Source of the DNA: Verrucomicrobiota bacterium
Lineage (GTDB): Bacteria; Verrucomicrobiota; Verrucomicrobiia; Chthoniobacterales; UBA10450
DNA length: 64,000 bases
Assembly: GCA_003219695.1 (NCBI GenBank)
Contig: QHQA01000154.1
Location: 463 to 64,462 of the forward strand
Reading direction: 5' to 3'
Below are positions 1 through 8,021 of this stretch, piece by piece; the stretch's first letter is position 1, and every line of letters begins with the position of its first letter. The notes under the pieces are model-generated. The model searched no databases. It was not told the origin of the DNA and saw nothing but the letters and a program-made list of their open reading frames with translations. The position numbers and the translations under genes are program-made.

Positions 1-592
1 CGTCCGGCAACAATTGGGTCAGCGAATCAAATAATGCGGCGCTACCCGTCGCCGCGTATTCATCCTTTAACGAATTGAGGACCCTTTCCAGCACTGTCGA
101 AGCCCAACGGCGTTCGTAAATCCGCTCTGCCGTGAGGGGATCTGCTGGCTCGATGTCCATCCCATTATCGGCGCGCAGTTCGTCCAACGGAATGAGCCGC
201 TCCCCTTTTCCGCGTTTGATCGCCGTCGCGCGGCGCCGTTCGTCGGCCAAAAAATGCTTCAGCGCTGAGAGCAAATAAGAACGCAATCGCCCCTTCTCTT
301 TGCGCACAGTGTGCAGATCCCGGCGTTCCAACAAGAGTGCAAAAAAACCTTGCGTGAGATCCTGCGCATCCTCGGGGCTGATACCCTGTCGGCGCACAAA
401 CCCATAGAGCGGCCTCCAGTAAGTCCGGCAAAGCTTCTCCAGCGCTTGTTGTGCCGCTGGCGAATCACCTTGCGCCTCCAGCACCGTGGTCCAATGCGTG
501 GTGGCAAATGCGACGCCGCCAGATTGGCCGGCAGATGCCGGGCCAATCGCGGTCAAATCGCGAACACTTTCGGAGTCCTCAGCAGGGGGCAC
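1..592 (-). CDS. ECF-type RNA polymerase sigma factor (3' end cut by window edge)
   Basis: The reading frame from a GTG at 592 down to the window edge gives about 197 residues. They include a TTHWTTVLEA stretch, a sigma region 2-like segment (YWRPLYGFVRRQ followed by SPEDAQDLTQGFF) and a basic linker rich in RRR/KRGKG. These are typical of the ECF-like sigma-70 factors common in Verrucomicrobia and Planctomycetes. The protein would direct RNA polymerase to a small regulon. Region 4, the helix-turn-helix that reads the -35 element, lies beyond the window. A TGA just upstream of 592 limits the start. GTG at 592 is the first candidate, but no clear ribosome binding site is visible, so an internal start before the TTHW segment remains possible. 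The regulon cannot be told from this sequence. Confidence 0.8.
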   Translation of the reverse strand, partial: MPPAEDSESVRDLTAIGPASAGQSGGVAFATTHWTTVLEAQGDSPAAQQALEKLCRTYWRPLYGFVRRQGISPEDAQDLTQGFFALLLERRDLHTVRKEKGRLRSYLLSALKHFLADERRRATAIKRGKGERLIPLDELRADNGMDIEPADPLTAERIYERRWASTVLERVLNSLKDEYAATGSAALFDSLTQLLPD

Positions 593-719
593 ACCGCGAT
601 TAAATCAAAAAAGTCGCGCGAAAATCAAGCCTGCTTTCGGGCACACACCACTCCCAACAGCGGGAGGTCGGTCATTTTTCGTCGCCTCAAGTTATACGAG
701 AGCGACATCGCTCGACCTG

Positions 720-750
720 TAGGAAAGGCGGTATAATACCGCCTTTCCTA
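720..750. terminator. 31-bp perfect palindrome, possible terminator
   Basis: Two 15-base arms (720-734 and 736-750) are exact reverse complements around a single central base. The palindrome abuts the stop codon of the minus-strand gene ending at 751. It should form a very stable hairpin in its mRNA, but no run of U follows, so intrinsic termination is only suggested. It contains TATAAT at its centre by symmetry. Confidence 0.45.
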
Positions 751-3615
751 TTACGGTCCGCAAGACACATTACCTACCACCATGTAGGTGGCGGCTGGAT
801 GTCCGTTGTCGCGCTGGCCTTTAACAAAGGTGTGATCCACCAAAAGAGTTGAGCGCTCCAGGTTTTGAGTGTCTGGCGTGTCGCCGGTGAAGGTCCTTCC
901 GTTGACGGCACCAAGCAGATCGCCCGTGGCCGGGCTGCCAACCGCCGATTTCGGAACGATCAGCGTAATCGTTCCATCCGCGTTGAAGCTGCTTCCCGGC
1001 AAGGGTCCGATCGGAGTTTCCGTTGGAACGCCAATAACGAGACCAACAACTTGGGTAAAGATAGTCCCATACTCAAAGCTGGGTATCCCGTTACTATCGG
1101 TCCGCATGCCGACGTAGAACTGCTCGGCTGTCGGATCGTATGATTGCGCCGCGTACGAGTTCCAGACGATTCGCCACCGGCTGCTGGAAGGCACGCTCGC
1201 AAGACTCGTAACTTTTATCTTGAACATGAGATTGTTCGTCCCGGGCGGCTCGCCGACAGCAACAGAGTCGATAGCGAGCGAGGCAGGTGCTAGTCCTTGG
1301 AGCTGCTGTTCTGGATGGCCTGGCGGCGTTTTTTGAACAATCAAACCAGTGCAGGTATCGCCGAGGAAGAGCGCGGCAATTTCGTTATTTCCGCATGAGG
1401 TCCCAACGCTGTTTACTGCCAGTACCTTGTAGTAATACGTAACGTTGGGATCAGTGGCAGTAACATCGTCGTATGTTGTCTGACGGCCGGAAGCAGTTGT
1501 TAGCAGCGTTTCAGCGCCGCTGGCTGTGCCTCTCATGATCCGATAGCTGCTGATGTTGGCGTTGCCAGTGTCGGCCTCGGACCAGGCAAGGTGAACAACC
1601 GAGTTGACACGCCGCACTGTTACGGAAGGCATGCCAGGTGCTGACTTGGCATTTTGGGAATGCGGCGGATCGAAGCTGGCAATAAGCCGGCGCCCGCTCG
1701 ATTGACGCGCGATCACGCCTCGAGCCGTGTAGGCGTTGCCGTTCGCTGTCGCGGCCGCCTGGACACAGGCGCCGTCGGTGCATCCATCCACGTAGCCGAC
1801 CTGCACGCGTCCCTGCTTGTCCACGGTCATGTCAAAGAAGTCGAGCAGATTGCGGCAGATATCGGCGCCGCCGTGATTCCAGATGCAACCGCGCTGCATC
1901 GGATCGTTCGGTGTCACGTCGGTTGTAGTCCAATGCAGGCCGCCATCGAACGTATTTGCGACATAGAGATGCCAGATACCACTGAAGCTGTTTGCTGAAC
2001 CGTCGCCTGATGTCGTTGAGCCGTAGAACGCGACTGCTGCGCGGTCGGCATCGGCTGCTACTGCCGCAGGGAAAGTAATATTCTTCAGACCGTAAACCGC
2101 GCCTACGTCGTAGATATTCTGCCACGTCTGGCCACGGTCGGTGGATGTCGCCACGACTGCATTGGAACCACCCGTAGCTGTGCCCGCTACGGTGCTGCTG
2201 GACATTGCGAAATAGACTTTGCCGTTGTTGTCCACTCCTACCGCTGGGTCTTGAAGATTTGCATTTGCCCGCGTCTGAGTGCTTGCGTTTTGCACAGGAC
2301 GCACGCTCCACGTTAAGCCGTTATCTTCCGATACCACAACGGCGCCAGTGCCACCGCAGTTGTTGTTGGGAAGATAAACTGTGCCGTCTGGCGCAACCTT
2401 AACGTGCCCATGCAACCCGCCACACTGCGATGTATAGGTTGGTACCGGCGGGCCGTAGGTCGCGCCTCCGTCATCACTACGGAGGCAAAACGCGGTGACC
2501 AAATCCTGCGAACAATAATAAACCGCGTTTGCATACGACTCGTGAGGCGGAGCAGGCGCGTGATACGGCCCGCCCCCGATCGTCTCATGGTCAACACCAG
2601 AGCCGAGCGGTCCAGAACTCGGTGACCAGCCGGCATAGCTGGGGTTCCCCAACGCGTCGAGACCATCTGTATCTGTGAACGAAACCTTGCACGTCGGCGT
2701 AAGAAGTGTGAGTTCTCCTGCAAACACACGGCCAGTCTGACGATCCGTGAAGCCGATTGGATCGGAATCAACGAACTGCGATGTCGGCGCTGGACTGTTG
2801 TACCACGTCGCGCTTTGGCCGTTTGTCGGGCAGCTATCGTCGAACTTAATGAACAGTGTTTGAAGATCCGACTGAAAGTTCGTTACGCCGGTCGCTGAAT
2901 TTGGTGAATTCCAATTGACCCCGATGGAAGGTTCGCCTGCATCGTGGCCCATGTATTCCACCGTGTACAACGTAGGCCCCTGGCTGCTGTCGGTAACCTG
3001 CACCAATGTCCCGGGCGCCTCGAAATTCTGAAAGCCGATTTTTGGCCCCTTATCCAGTGGCGCCGAGGGAGGTAACGAAGATCCTGCTGATGTCGATACT
3101 GGAGTGGCGCTTCCGGAATACTGGAACGCCATAGCGGAGCTAAAATAGACCACGTGGACCGAAAACTGCCCGGTGCCGATAGTTGGATCGCTAGGATCAA
3201 GATCAACAACTTCAGGCGGCGTTCCGCCGTGGGCGGATTCTCCGACCAGCGTCCCGGTGTTATCGCCTTTGTGAACATAGAGGTCGTAGTCGCTCAGGCC
3301 AGAAGGATCGGCGTCACTGATAACGATTCGCGCCTTGAGCCCGGACCAGTTAGTCGGCGTTCCGGACAAAGTCAGCGTGTAGGTATCGCAGTTTACGCCT
3401 TCGACGCAGGTGCTTTCGTCCAGCGAACCGCCGCCAACCGCCGTCCCGACCCAACTCAGCGCTGGGCCACCGGGATTGAGTGTTCCCGAAGCGGGCATCG
3501 CCGAACGCACACCGGTTGTGAAGAGCCCGAATACAACCAGGAAAATCCCTGTGATAAAAAAAAGCGCGCCGATAGTGGCGCGCGCCGTCATTGAAGGAAA
3601 GGAAATCTCTTTCAT
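751..3615 (-). CDS. Large secreted sialidase-fold (BNR/Asp-box) protein with fibronectin type III domain
   Basis: A 954-residue protein starting at ATG 3615. A hydrophobic segment at residues 14-36 is a signal peptide or anchor. Residues about 50-160 form a beta-rich domain. A beta-propeller region follows with four Asp-box-like motifs: SDDGGATY near 380, SEDNGLTW near 430, STDRGQTW near 493 and TFDGGLHW near 557. A fibronectin type III domain lies at about 655-748 (HLAWSEADTG, then YYYKVLAVNS). Asp boxes mark sialidase-like propellers, but they also occur in many non-sialidases, and I do not see the catalytic arginine triad clearly. Enzymatic sialidase activity should therefore not be assumed. 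An extracellular binding or glycoside-processing role is inferred. There is no sorting signal at the C terminus. Confidence 0.75.
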   Translation of the reverse strand: MKEISFPSMTARATIGALFFITGIFLVVFGLFTTGVRSAMPASGTLNPGGPALSWVGTAVGGGSLDESTCVEGVNCDTYTLTLSGTPTNWSGLKARIVISDADPSGLSDYDLYVHKGDNTGTLVGESAHGGTPPEVVDLDPSDPTIGTGQFSVHVVYFSSAMAFQYSGSATPVSTSAGSSLPPSAPLDKGPKIGFQNFEAPGTLVQVTDSSQGPTLYTVEYMGHDAGEPSIGVNWNSPNSATGVTNFQSDLQTLFIKFDDSCPTNGQSATWYNSPAPTSQFVDSDPIGFTDRQTGRVFAGELTLLTPTCKVSFTDTDGLDALGNPSYAGWSPSSGPLGSGVDHETIGGGPYHAPAPPHESYANAVYYCSQDLVTAFCLRSDDGGATYGPPVPTYTSQCGGLHGHVKVAPDGTVYLPNNNCGGTGAVVVSEDNGLTWSVRPVQNASTQTRANANLQDPAVGVDNNGKVYFAMSSSTVAGTATGGSNAVVATSTDRGQTWQNIYDVGAVYGLKNITFPAAVAADADRAAVAFYGSTTSGDGSANSFSGIWHLYVANTFDGGLHWTTTDVTPNDPMQRGCIWNHGGADICRNLLDFFDMTVDKQGRVQVGYVDGCTDGACVQAAATANGNAYTARGVIARQSSGRRLIASFDPPHSQNAKSAPGMPSVTVRRVNSVVHLAWSEADTGNANISSYRIMRGTASGAETLLTTASGRQTTYDDVTATDPNVTYYYKVLAVNSVGTSCGNNEIAALFLGDTCTGLIVQKTPPGHPEQQLQGLAPASLAIDSVAVGEPPGTNNLMFKIKVTSLASVPSSSRWRIVWNSYAAQSYDPTAEQFYVGMRTDSNGIPSFEYGTIFTQVVGLVIGVPTETPIGPLPGSSFNADGTITLIVPKSAVGSPATGDLLGAVNGRTFTGDTPDTQNLERSTLLVDHTFVKGQRDNGHPAATYMVVGNVSCGP

Positions 3616-3616
3616 A

Positions 3617-3639
3617 GGCAGAACCTCATAAATTCTGCC
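3617..3639 (-). promoter_or_regulatory. Hairpin presenting the ribosome binding site of the sialidase-like gene
   Basis: On the minus strand GGCAGAA (3633-3639) pairs perfectly with TTCTGCC (3617-3623). The 9-base loop ends in GAGG (3624-3627), which lies 8 bases from the ATG at 3615. The Shine-Dalgarno sequence is therefore displayed in the loop of a 7-bp stem. Whether this only exposes the site or is a regulatory switch cannot be told. Confidence 0.4.
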
Positions 3640-3701
3640 CTAAGATTCGTGAAAATGAGTGATCGCGGTCGCCCCGTTAGGCCGAGTTTTTTTGGAATGC
3701 G

Positions 3702-4265
3702 CTACAGCCGCTTAAGGGCTTTTTGGGCGAGGCTCTTCGACTTCTCGAGCTTGGTCGCTTCGTCATCGGTTCCGCCGATGCCGACCGAGATAAAGGCGTC
3801 GCCTTTTAAAACATAAAGTATTCCGCCGAATCGATTGCTGACCCAGTAGGCGTCATCTCCGAGACCAGCGATTTTTTTTGGCGCGGGGCCCTTGTCGTTT
3901 TCTGCAGTTTCCGTTTCCGCTTTTTCGCGGCGCTCCGTGTCGGTTGCGTAAGGACCGAACCTTTCTTTCCAGAAATCTCTTGGATTGCGTGCACCGTGTT
4001 GGTGCGGGTCTAGCTGTATGAGTGCCAGACTTATGGATTTACTGAATTCCGCTGCTGTGTAGAGGCATTGTGAGATCCGGAAGGTTCCATCTACATGCTC
4101 GCTGCTCTTCATCTCATTCACGGGCGATTTCTGAACCGATTCGACATCCTTTTTGGAGAGAAGGCTACATGCGTCGCGGGGGACGGGCGCATGGCGGCGT
4201 TGCCTGCACCCGCTGAGCGTCAACAAAACAGATATGCACAGACCGACGAACAGAAGAGAGCGCAC
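3702..4265 (-). CDS. Putative lipoprotein of unknown function
   Basis: The frame is open to 4442, but the best start is the GTG at 4265. It gives a 187-residue protein beginning with a short basic stretch and a hydrophobic core (LLFVGLCISVLLTLSGC). LSGC is a clear lipobox for lipidation and cleavage by signal peptidase II (a lspA gene is at 7474). The mature part has the pattern ACSLLSKKDVESV. This recalls the small DUF3558-type lipoproteins, although that similarity is from memory and weak. A lysine- and glutamate-rich segment and a compact C-terminal domain (DDAYWVSNRFGGILYVLKGD) follow. No catalytic motif is visible. The upstream part of the long frame overlaps a repeat element and is unlikely to be translated. 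The role is unknown. Confidence 0.65.
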   Translation of the reverse strand: MRSLLFVGLCISVLLTLSGCRQRRHAPVPRDACSLLSKKDVESVQKSPVNEMKSSEHVDGTFRISQCLYTAAEFSKSISLALIQLDPHQHGARNPRDFWKERFGPYATDTERREKAETETAENDKGPAPKKIAGLGDDAYWVSNRFGGILYVLKGDAFISVGIGGTDDEATKLEKSKSLAQKALKRL

Positions 4266-4326
4266 AGAAGAGCTTCGCGTAGCGCAAACGCTCGGACAAC
4301 ACGTCGGCGGATGATTTGCCGCTACG

Positions 4327-4431
4327 GGAACATAGACTTGCAGTCTGTGCGCCCAGTGGGCTTGTAGCCTGCCGAAGCAACAACAGCGGCGAGCATCTCT
4401 GCTGGACGCACAGGACACAGCCCTATGTTCC
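4327..4431. repeat. Imperfect inverted repeat, diverged family A palindrome
   Basis: GGAACATAG (4327-4335) and CTATGTTCC (4423-4431) form the ends of a 105-bp imperfect hairpin. The inner arms hold versions of the GCACAGACTG / CAGTCTGTGC sequence typical of family A elements elsewhere in the window. It sits between the divergent lipoprotein gene and ileS. Confidence 0.6.
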
Positions 4432-4503
4432 AATTTGGCCATTTTCCGGAATGCTCGCTACGTTGCTTCGTTAATTGACGAATGTTAGCGTCGCCCGCTT
4501 ACG

Positions 4504-7341
4504 ATGACTCAGAATTACAAAGAAACACTGAATTTGCCGCGCACGGAATTTCCTATGAAGGCGAACCTTCCCGCGCGCGAGCCGGAGCTGCTTCGGGTTT
4601 GGGAGGAGACGCGCCTTTACCAGCAGGTCCAGAAGGCGAGGGAAGGTCAAGAGCTGTTTGTTTTGCATGATGGCCCGCCGTTCGCGAACGGCGATGTGCA
4701 CATGGGCACCGCGCTCAACAAAATTCTCAAAGACTTCGTGGTGAAATCGCAGACGATGCTGGGCAAACGCGCGCCGTTCGTTCCCGGCTGGGATTGTCAC
4801 GGGCTGCCAATCGAATACAAGGTGGTCAAGGAATCGCGCGCTCTTTCGCCGCTGGAGGTCCGCCAAAAATCCGAGGCGTTCGCGCGAAAATTCATCAACA
4901 TCCAGCGCGAGCAGTTCAAACGACTAGGCGTCTTTGGCGACTGGGAAAATCCATATCTGACGATGGATCCCAAATACGAAGCCGAAATCCTCCGCGCGTT
5001 CGCGGTTTTCGTCGAGGAAGGATTAGTTTATCAGGCGCAAAAGCCGGTCTTTTGGAGCACCGGCGCGCAGACCGCGCTTGCTGAAGCCGAAGTCGAATAT
5101 CAGGAGCGCGATGACACAGCCGTTTACGTGAAATTTCCGATCGTTGGTAGGGCGCGACCGCCGGGCGCTCCGGATGGAACAAGCATCGCCATTTGGACAA
5201 CCACGCCATGGACATTGCCGGCTAATCTCGCCATCGCGGTTGATCCCAAAGAAACGTACGTTGTCCAGGAATTTAAGGTAGGGCATGCCTCCGGCTTGCC
5301 AGAGGACGAATCCGCTGTGACGCCCTCGCTCTCTGCTCGCAACCGAGACGGTCGCGCTACTTTATTGCTCGCCCAAAAGCGTCTGCCTCATTTTTGCGCG
5401 GCCACAGGATTCGATCCGGTCGGCGAACCGCTGGCATCGTTTACCGGAGCAAAACTCGAGAACATCAAAGCGCGCCATCCATTTCTCGATCGGGAAGTGA
5501 CAATCTTCACGGCCGATTTCGTGACCATGGATACGGGGACTGGCGCTGTGCATATTGCGCCCGGGCATGGTGCGGACGATTACGCATTGGGGAGGCAACA
5601 CAATCTTCCGATCCTGTCGCCGGTAGATGATCATGGTCGTTTTACTGACGAAGCTGGCCTGCCGAATCTCACCGGCAAATATGTCTTCGAGGCGAATCGC
5701 AACATTGTGGAGTTGCTGCGCGACCGCGGAGTGCTGCTCGGCGAAGAGACTTTCCATCATTCTTATCCTTATTGTTGGCGCTCCAAAACACCGATCATCT
5801 TTCGCAATGTCGAGCAATCCTTCATTCGGATCGATGACCTTCGCGCCAAAGCGCTCGGTGCCATTCACCACGAAGTGAAATGGATTCCAGCGTGGGGCGA
5901 GAACCGCATCGCGGGAACTGTCGAATCGCGGCCCGACTGGGTGATTTCCCGCCAGCGCAGCTGGGGTGTGCCGTTGCCGGTTTTCTATTCGAACGATGGC
6001 AAAGTTATTCTCGACCCGAAAATTATCCGTAAGCTCGCTGATCTGGTCGCCGAACGCGGTTCAAATATTTGGTTTGAGTTGGATGATGCCGCTCTAGCCA
6101 AAGAACTCGGATTGCCCCCGGACGTAAGGAAAGGGACCGACACGATCGACGTCTGGATCGATAGCGGCGTTTCGCACAAAGCAGTCTGCGCGTTGCATCC
6201 GGAGCTGCGCGATCCCGCCGACATGTATCTCGAAGCGACCGACCAACATCGCGGCTGGTTCCAATCCTCACTCATGACCAGCATCGCGCTCAACAACCGC
6301 GCGCCGTACAAAACTTGTGTCACGCACGGTTTCGTGGTCGATCTGGACGGCAAGAAGATTTCGAAATCCGGCACGTATGAGAAGCCAACGGCGGCCGATC
6401 ATTTCGTCGGCCGGTACGGCGCCGATTTGCTGCGGCTATGGGCCAGCAGCATCGATTATACCACCGACGTCCCGTTTTCGGAAGAAATCTTCACGCGCCT
6501 GGCCGACACCTATCGCCGGATCCGAAACACACTGCGCATCTTGTTGGGCAATCTTTACGATTCTATCCCTGTAGCCGGGGTCGGTGACCCCGGCCGGCCG
6601 GCATCACAGATGCCGGCAACAACATTGATTGATCGCTGGATTCTTGAGCGACTGGATGAAGTGATCCGCAGCTGCCGCTCTGCCTACGAAAAATTCGAAT
6701 TTCACAAGGTCTATCACGCACTCAATCAATTTTGCGCGGTGGATTTGAGCAGCCTCTACATCGACATCACCAAGGACCGGATGTATTGCGACGCGCCGGA
6801 TTCACCCCGCCGCCGCGCGACGCAAGCAGTCATGCATGAAATTTTTGACGCGCTCTGCCGGCTGCTCGCGCCGATCCTTGTGTTCACGGCCGCGGAAGCC
6901 TGGCGACATTCGCCGGCGGCCGGGTCGGTTCATCTACAGGAATTTCCTGAGCCCAAGGATCGGGATGGCAGGGCGCGACCGCCGGGCGCGCCGGCTTCGC
7001 AGATGTCCGAGCTTTTGAGATTGCGCGGTGTGATCGGTCACGCGATCGAACGGGCGCGCCAGGAGAAACTGATCGGGAACACTCTGGAAGCCAGAGTTGT
7101 TTTGCGCTCGGATTCCGATGTGACCGAGAAGATGGATAAGGAAGAACTGGAAGAATTTTTTATTCTGAGTGACCTCAGGATCTACCAAGCAAAAGAAGCC
7201 AGCGCGTCGGTCACAAAAACGCCATATAAAAAGTGTGCACGTTGCTGGCGCCATCGCTCGACTGTCGGGACGAGCAAAGCGCATCCGGATTTATGCGATC
7301 GCTGCGAGAGCGTGGTGGTCACAATGACGAAATCCGAATGA
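4504..7341 (+). CDS. ileS: Isoleucyl-tRNA synthetase
   Basis: A 945-residue class I aminoacyl-tRNA synthetase that charges tRNA-Ile in the cytoplasm. The HIGH-type motif appears as GDVHMGT near residue 70. The editing (CP1) domain opens with IWTTTPWTLPANLAI. KKISKSGTY is the KMSKS motif. The C terminus carries a zinc-finger pair, CARC and CDRC, as in the zinc-bearing bacterial type. Three short palindromic repeats are inserted in frame: GRARPPGAP near 215, VAGVGDPGRP near 690 and GRARPPGAP again near 822. All lie in loops between conserved blocks. The stop codon is supplied by a family D repeat, the last codons reading TKSE. The gene otherwise looks intact and should be functional. lspA follows after a repeat. 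Confidence 0.97.
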   Translation: MTQNYKETLNLPRTEFPMKANLPAREPELLRVWEETRLYQQVQKAREGQELFVLHDGPPFANGDVHMGTALNKILKDFVVKSQTMLGKRAPFVPGWDCHGLPIEYKVVKESRALSPLEVRQKSEAFARKFINIQREQFKRLGVFGDWENPYLTMDPKYEAEILRAFAVFVEEGLVYQAQKPVFWSTGAQTALAEAEVEYQERDDTAVYVKFPIVGRARPPGAPDGTSIAIWTTTPWTLPANLAIAVDPKETYVVQEFKVGHASGLPEDESAVTPSLSARNRDGRATLLLAQKRLPHFCAATGFDPVGEPLASFTGAKLENIKARHPFLDREVTIFTADFVTMDTGTGAVHIAPGHGADDYALGRQHNLPILSPVDDHGRFTDEAGLPNLTGKYVFEANRNIVELLRDRGVLLGEETFHHSYPYCWRSKTPIIFRNVEQSFIRIDDLRAKALGAIHHEVKWIPAWGENRIAGTVESRPDWVISRQRSWGVPLPVFYSNDGKVILDPKIIRKLADLVAERGSNIWFELDDAALAKELGLPPDVRKGTDTIDVWIDSGVSHKAVCALHPELRDPADMYLEATDQHRGWFQSSLMTSIALNNRAPYKTCVTHGFVVDLDGKKISKSGTYEKPTAADHFVGRYGADLLRLWASSIDYTTDVPFSEEIFTRLADTYRRIRNTLRILLGNLYDSIPVAGVGDPGRPASQMPATTLIDRWILERLDEVIRSCRSAYEKFEFHKVYHALNQFCAVDLSSLYIDITKDRMYCDAPDSPRRRATQAVMHEIFDALCRLLAPILVFTAAEAWRHSPAAGSVHLQEFPEPKDRDGRARPPGAPASQMSELLRLRGVIGHAIERARQEKLIGNTLEARVVLRSDSDVTEKMDKEELEEFFILSDLRIYQAKEASASVTKTPYKKCARCWRHRSTVGTSKAHPDLCDRCESVVVTMTKSE
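5146..5170 (+). repeat. Family C palindrome, in-frame copy in ileS (first)
   Basis: GGTAGGGCGCGACC followed by GCCGGGCGCTCC is read as GRARPPGAP. It lies between the strand ending VKFPIV and the conserved IWTTTPW motif of the editing domain. The same block recurs at 6967 and, in fmt, at 12853. A longer element with both ends intact is at 12591-12669. Confidence 0.8.
6571..6622 (+). repeat. Family B palindrome, in-frame copy in ileS
   Basis: The sequence begins GTAGCCGGGGTCGGTGACCC and continues with a second short palindrome (GCCGGCATC...GATGCCGGC). It is read as VAGVGDPGRPASQMPATT in the linker between the catalytic core and the anticodon-binding helices. Family B copies also occur in moaE (27839) and polB (62900), in the same reading frame. 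Confidence 0.8.
6967..6993 (+). repeat. Family C palindrome, in-frame copy in ileS (second)
   Basis: A second GGGCGCGACCGCCGGGCGCGCC block is read as GRARPPGAP within the C-terminal helical part of IleRS, just before the SELLRLRGVIG segment. Confidence 0.8.
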
Positions 7342-7455
7342 CGAATGACGAAAGAATGTTCAAATGACGAATGATGAAGTGAGGGCGCGGAGTAGCTTCG
7401 TCATTCGTGCTTCGTCATTAATTCGTCATTCGGCATTGGGCATTCGTCATTCAAC
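7336..7455. repeat. Family D repeat: inverted blocks of GAATGACGAA
   Basis: The left half is a run of GAATGACGAA-like units and the right half is the inverse, TTCGTCATTC-like units, giving a long imperfect hairpin between ileS and lspA. The ileS stop codon lies in the left half. Similar elements are at 18937-19072 and 34678-34799, and a short form is at the 3' end of murF. Confidence 0.8.
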
Positions 7456-7473
7456 TGCCTCGCAGGATTGATA

Positions 7474-7950
7474 ATGAGATTCATTCTTTTTCTCTCTCTG
7501 CCGCTCTACGCGCTGGACCAGTGGACCAAACAATTGGTTCTGCGATTCATTAGCCCATATGACGCCCGCATAGTGGTGCCGGATTTTTTCAGTCTGGTGA
7601 ACATTACCAACACCGGCGCAGCATTTGGGTCTTTCAGGGGTAATAATACGTTCTTCATTGTGATTTCGATTATCGCGCTGCTCGTAGTTGTAAGCCTTCT
7701 CGCACGACGGCGGCAGCCGGACATCCTGCGCGACGTATCGCTTGCGCTTCTTCTCGCAGGGATCCTGGGAAATCTGACCGACCGCTTGCTTTATGGGCAC
7801 GTGATTGATTTTCTCCTTTTCAATTTGCACATTCGATACGCCGATCCCTGGCCTGCATTTAACGTGGCCGACTCCTGCATTACGATCGCGGTAGTGCTTT
7901 TTATTTTCCATTCATTCCTTAAGGCGAAGAAAACTACGGCAGCAGGATAG
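7474..7950 (+). CDS. lspA: Lipoprotein signal peptidase (signal peptidase II)
   Basis: A 158-residue inner-membrane aspartyl protease that cleaves the signal peptide of lipid-modified prolipoproteins. The two catalytic aspartates are visible as D103 in GNLTDRL and D133 in FNVADSC. NITNTGAAFGSF is the other conserved block. Four hydrophobic segments fit the usual topology. I chose ATG 7474 because AGGA lies six bases upstream; a TTG two codons earlier is less likely. The gene is close behind ileS, an arrangement common in many bacteria (ileS-lspA), here with a repeat element between them. Confidence 0.95.
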   Translation: MRFILFLSLPLYALDQWTKQLVLRFISPYDARIVVPDFFSLVNITNTGAAFGSFRGNNTFFIVISIIALLVVVSLLARRRQPDILRDVSLALLLAGILGNLTDRLLYGHVIDFLLFNLHIRYADPWPAFNVADSCITIAVVLFIFHSFLKAKKTTAAG

Positions 7951-7966
7951 ACCGCAACCGCAAGAG

Positions 7967-8001
7967 CGCGTTGCGCTTCGCACAGCGAAGCGGCTACAGT
8001 G
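7967..8001. repeat. Family F repeat near the start of the tRNA nucleotidyltransferase gene
   Basis: The sequence TTCGCACAGCGAAGCGGCTA closely matches, in inverted orientation, the element at 25748-25800. It forms a small GCTTCGC/GCGAAGC hairpin. It lies just upstream of the chosen start of the next gene. Confidence 0.55.
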
Positions 8002-8021
8002 GTTCTGTGAAAAGTTCGTCC

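Noticed and set aside
3640..3700. A riboswitch upstream of the sialidase-like gene
   Set aside because: The region was compared from memory with cyclic-di-GMP, cobalamin and other common classes; no conserved core is visible.
7336..7455. GAATGACGAA units as a CRISPR array
   Set aside because: Units are about 10 bases, uneven, inverted in the second half and have no unique spacers; no cas gene is present.
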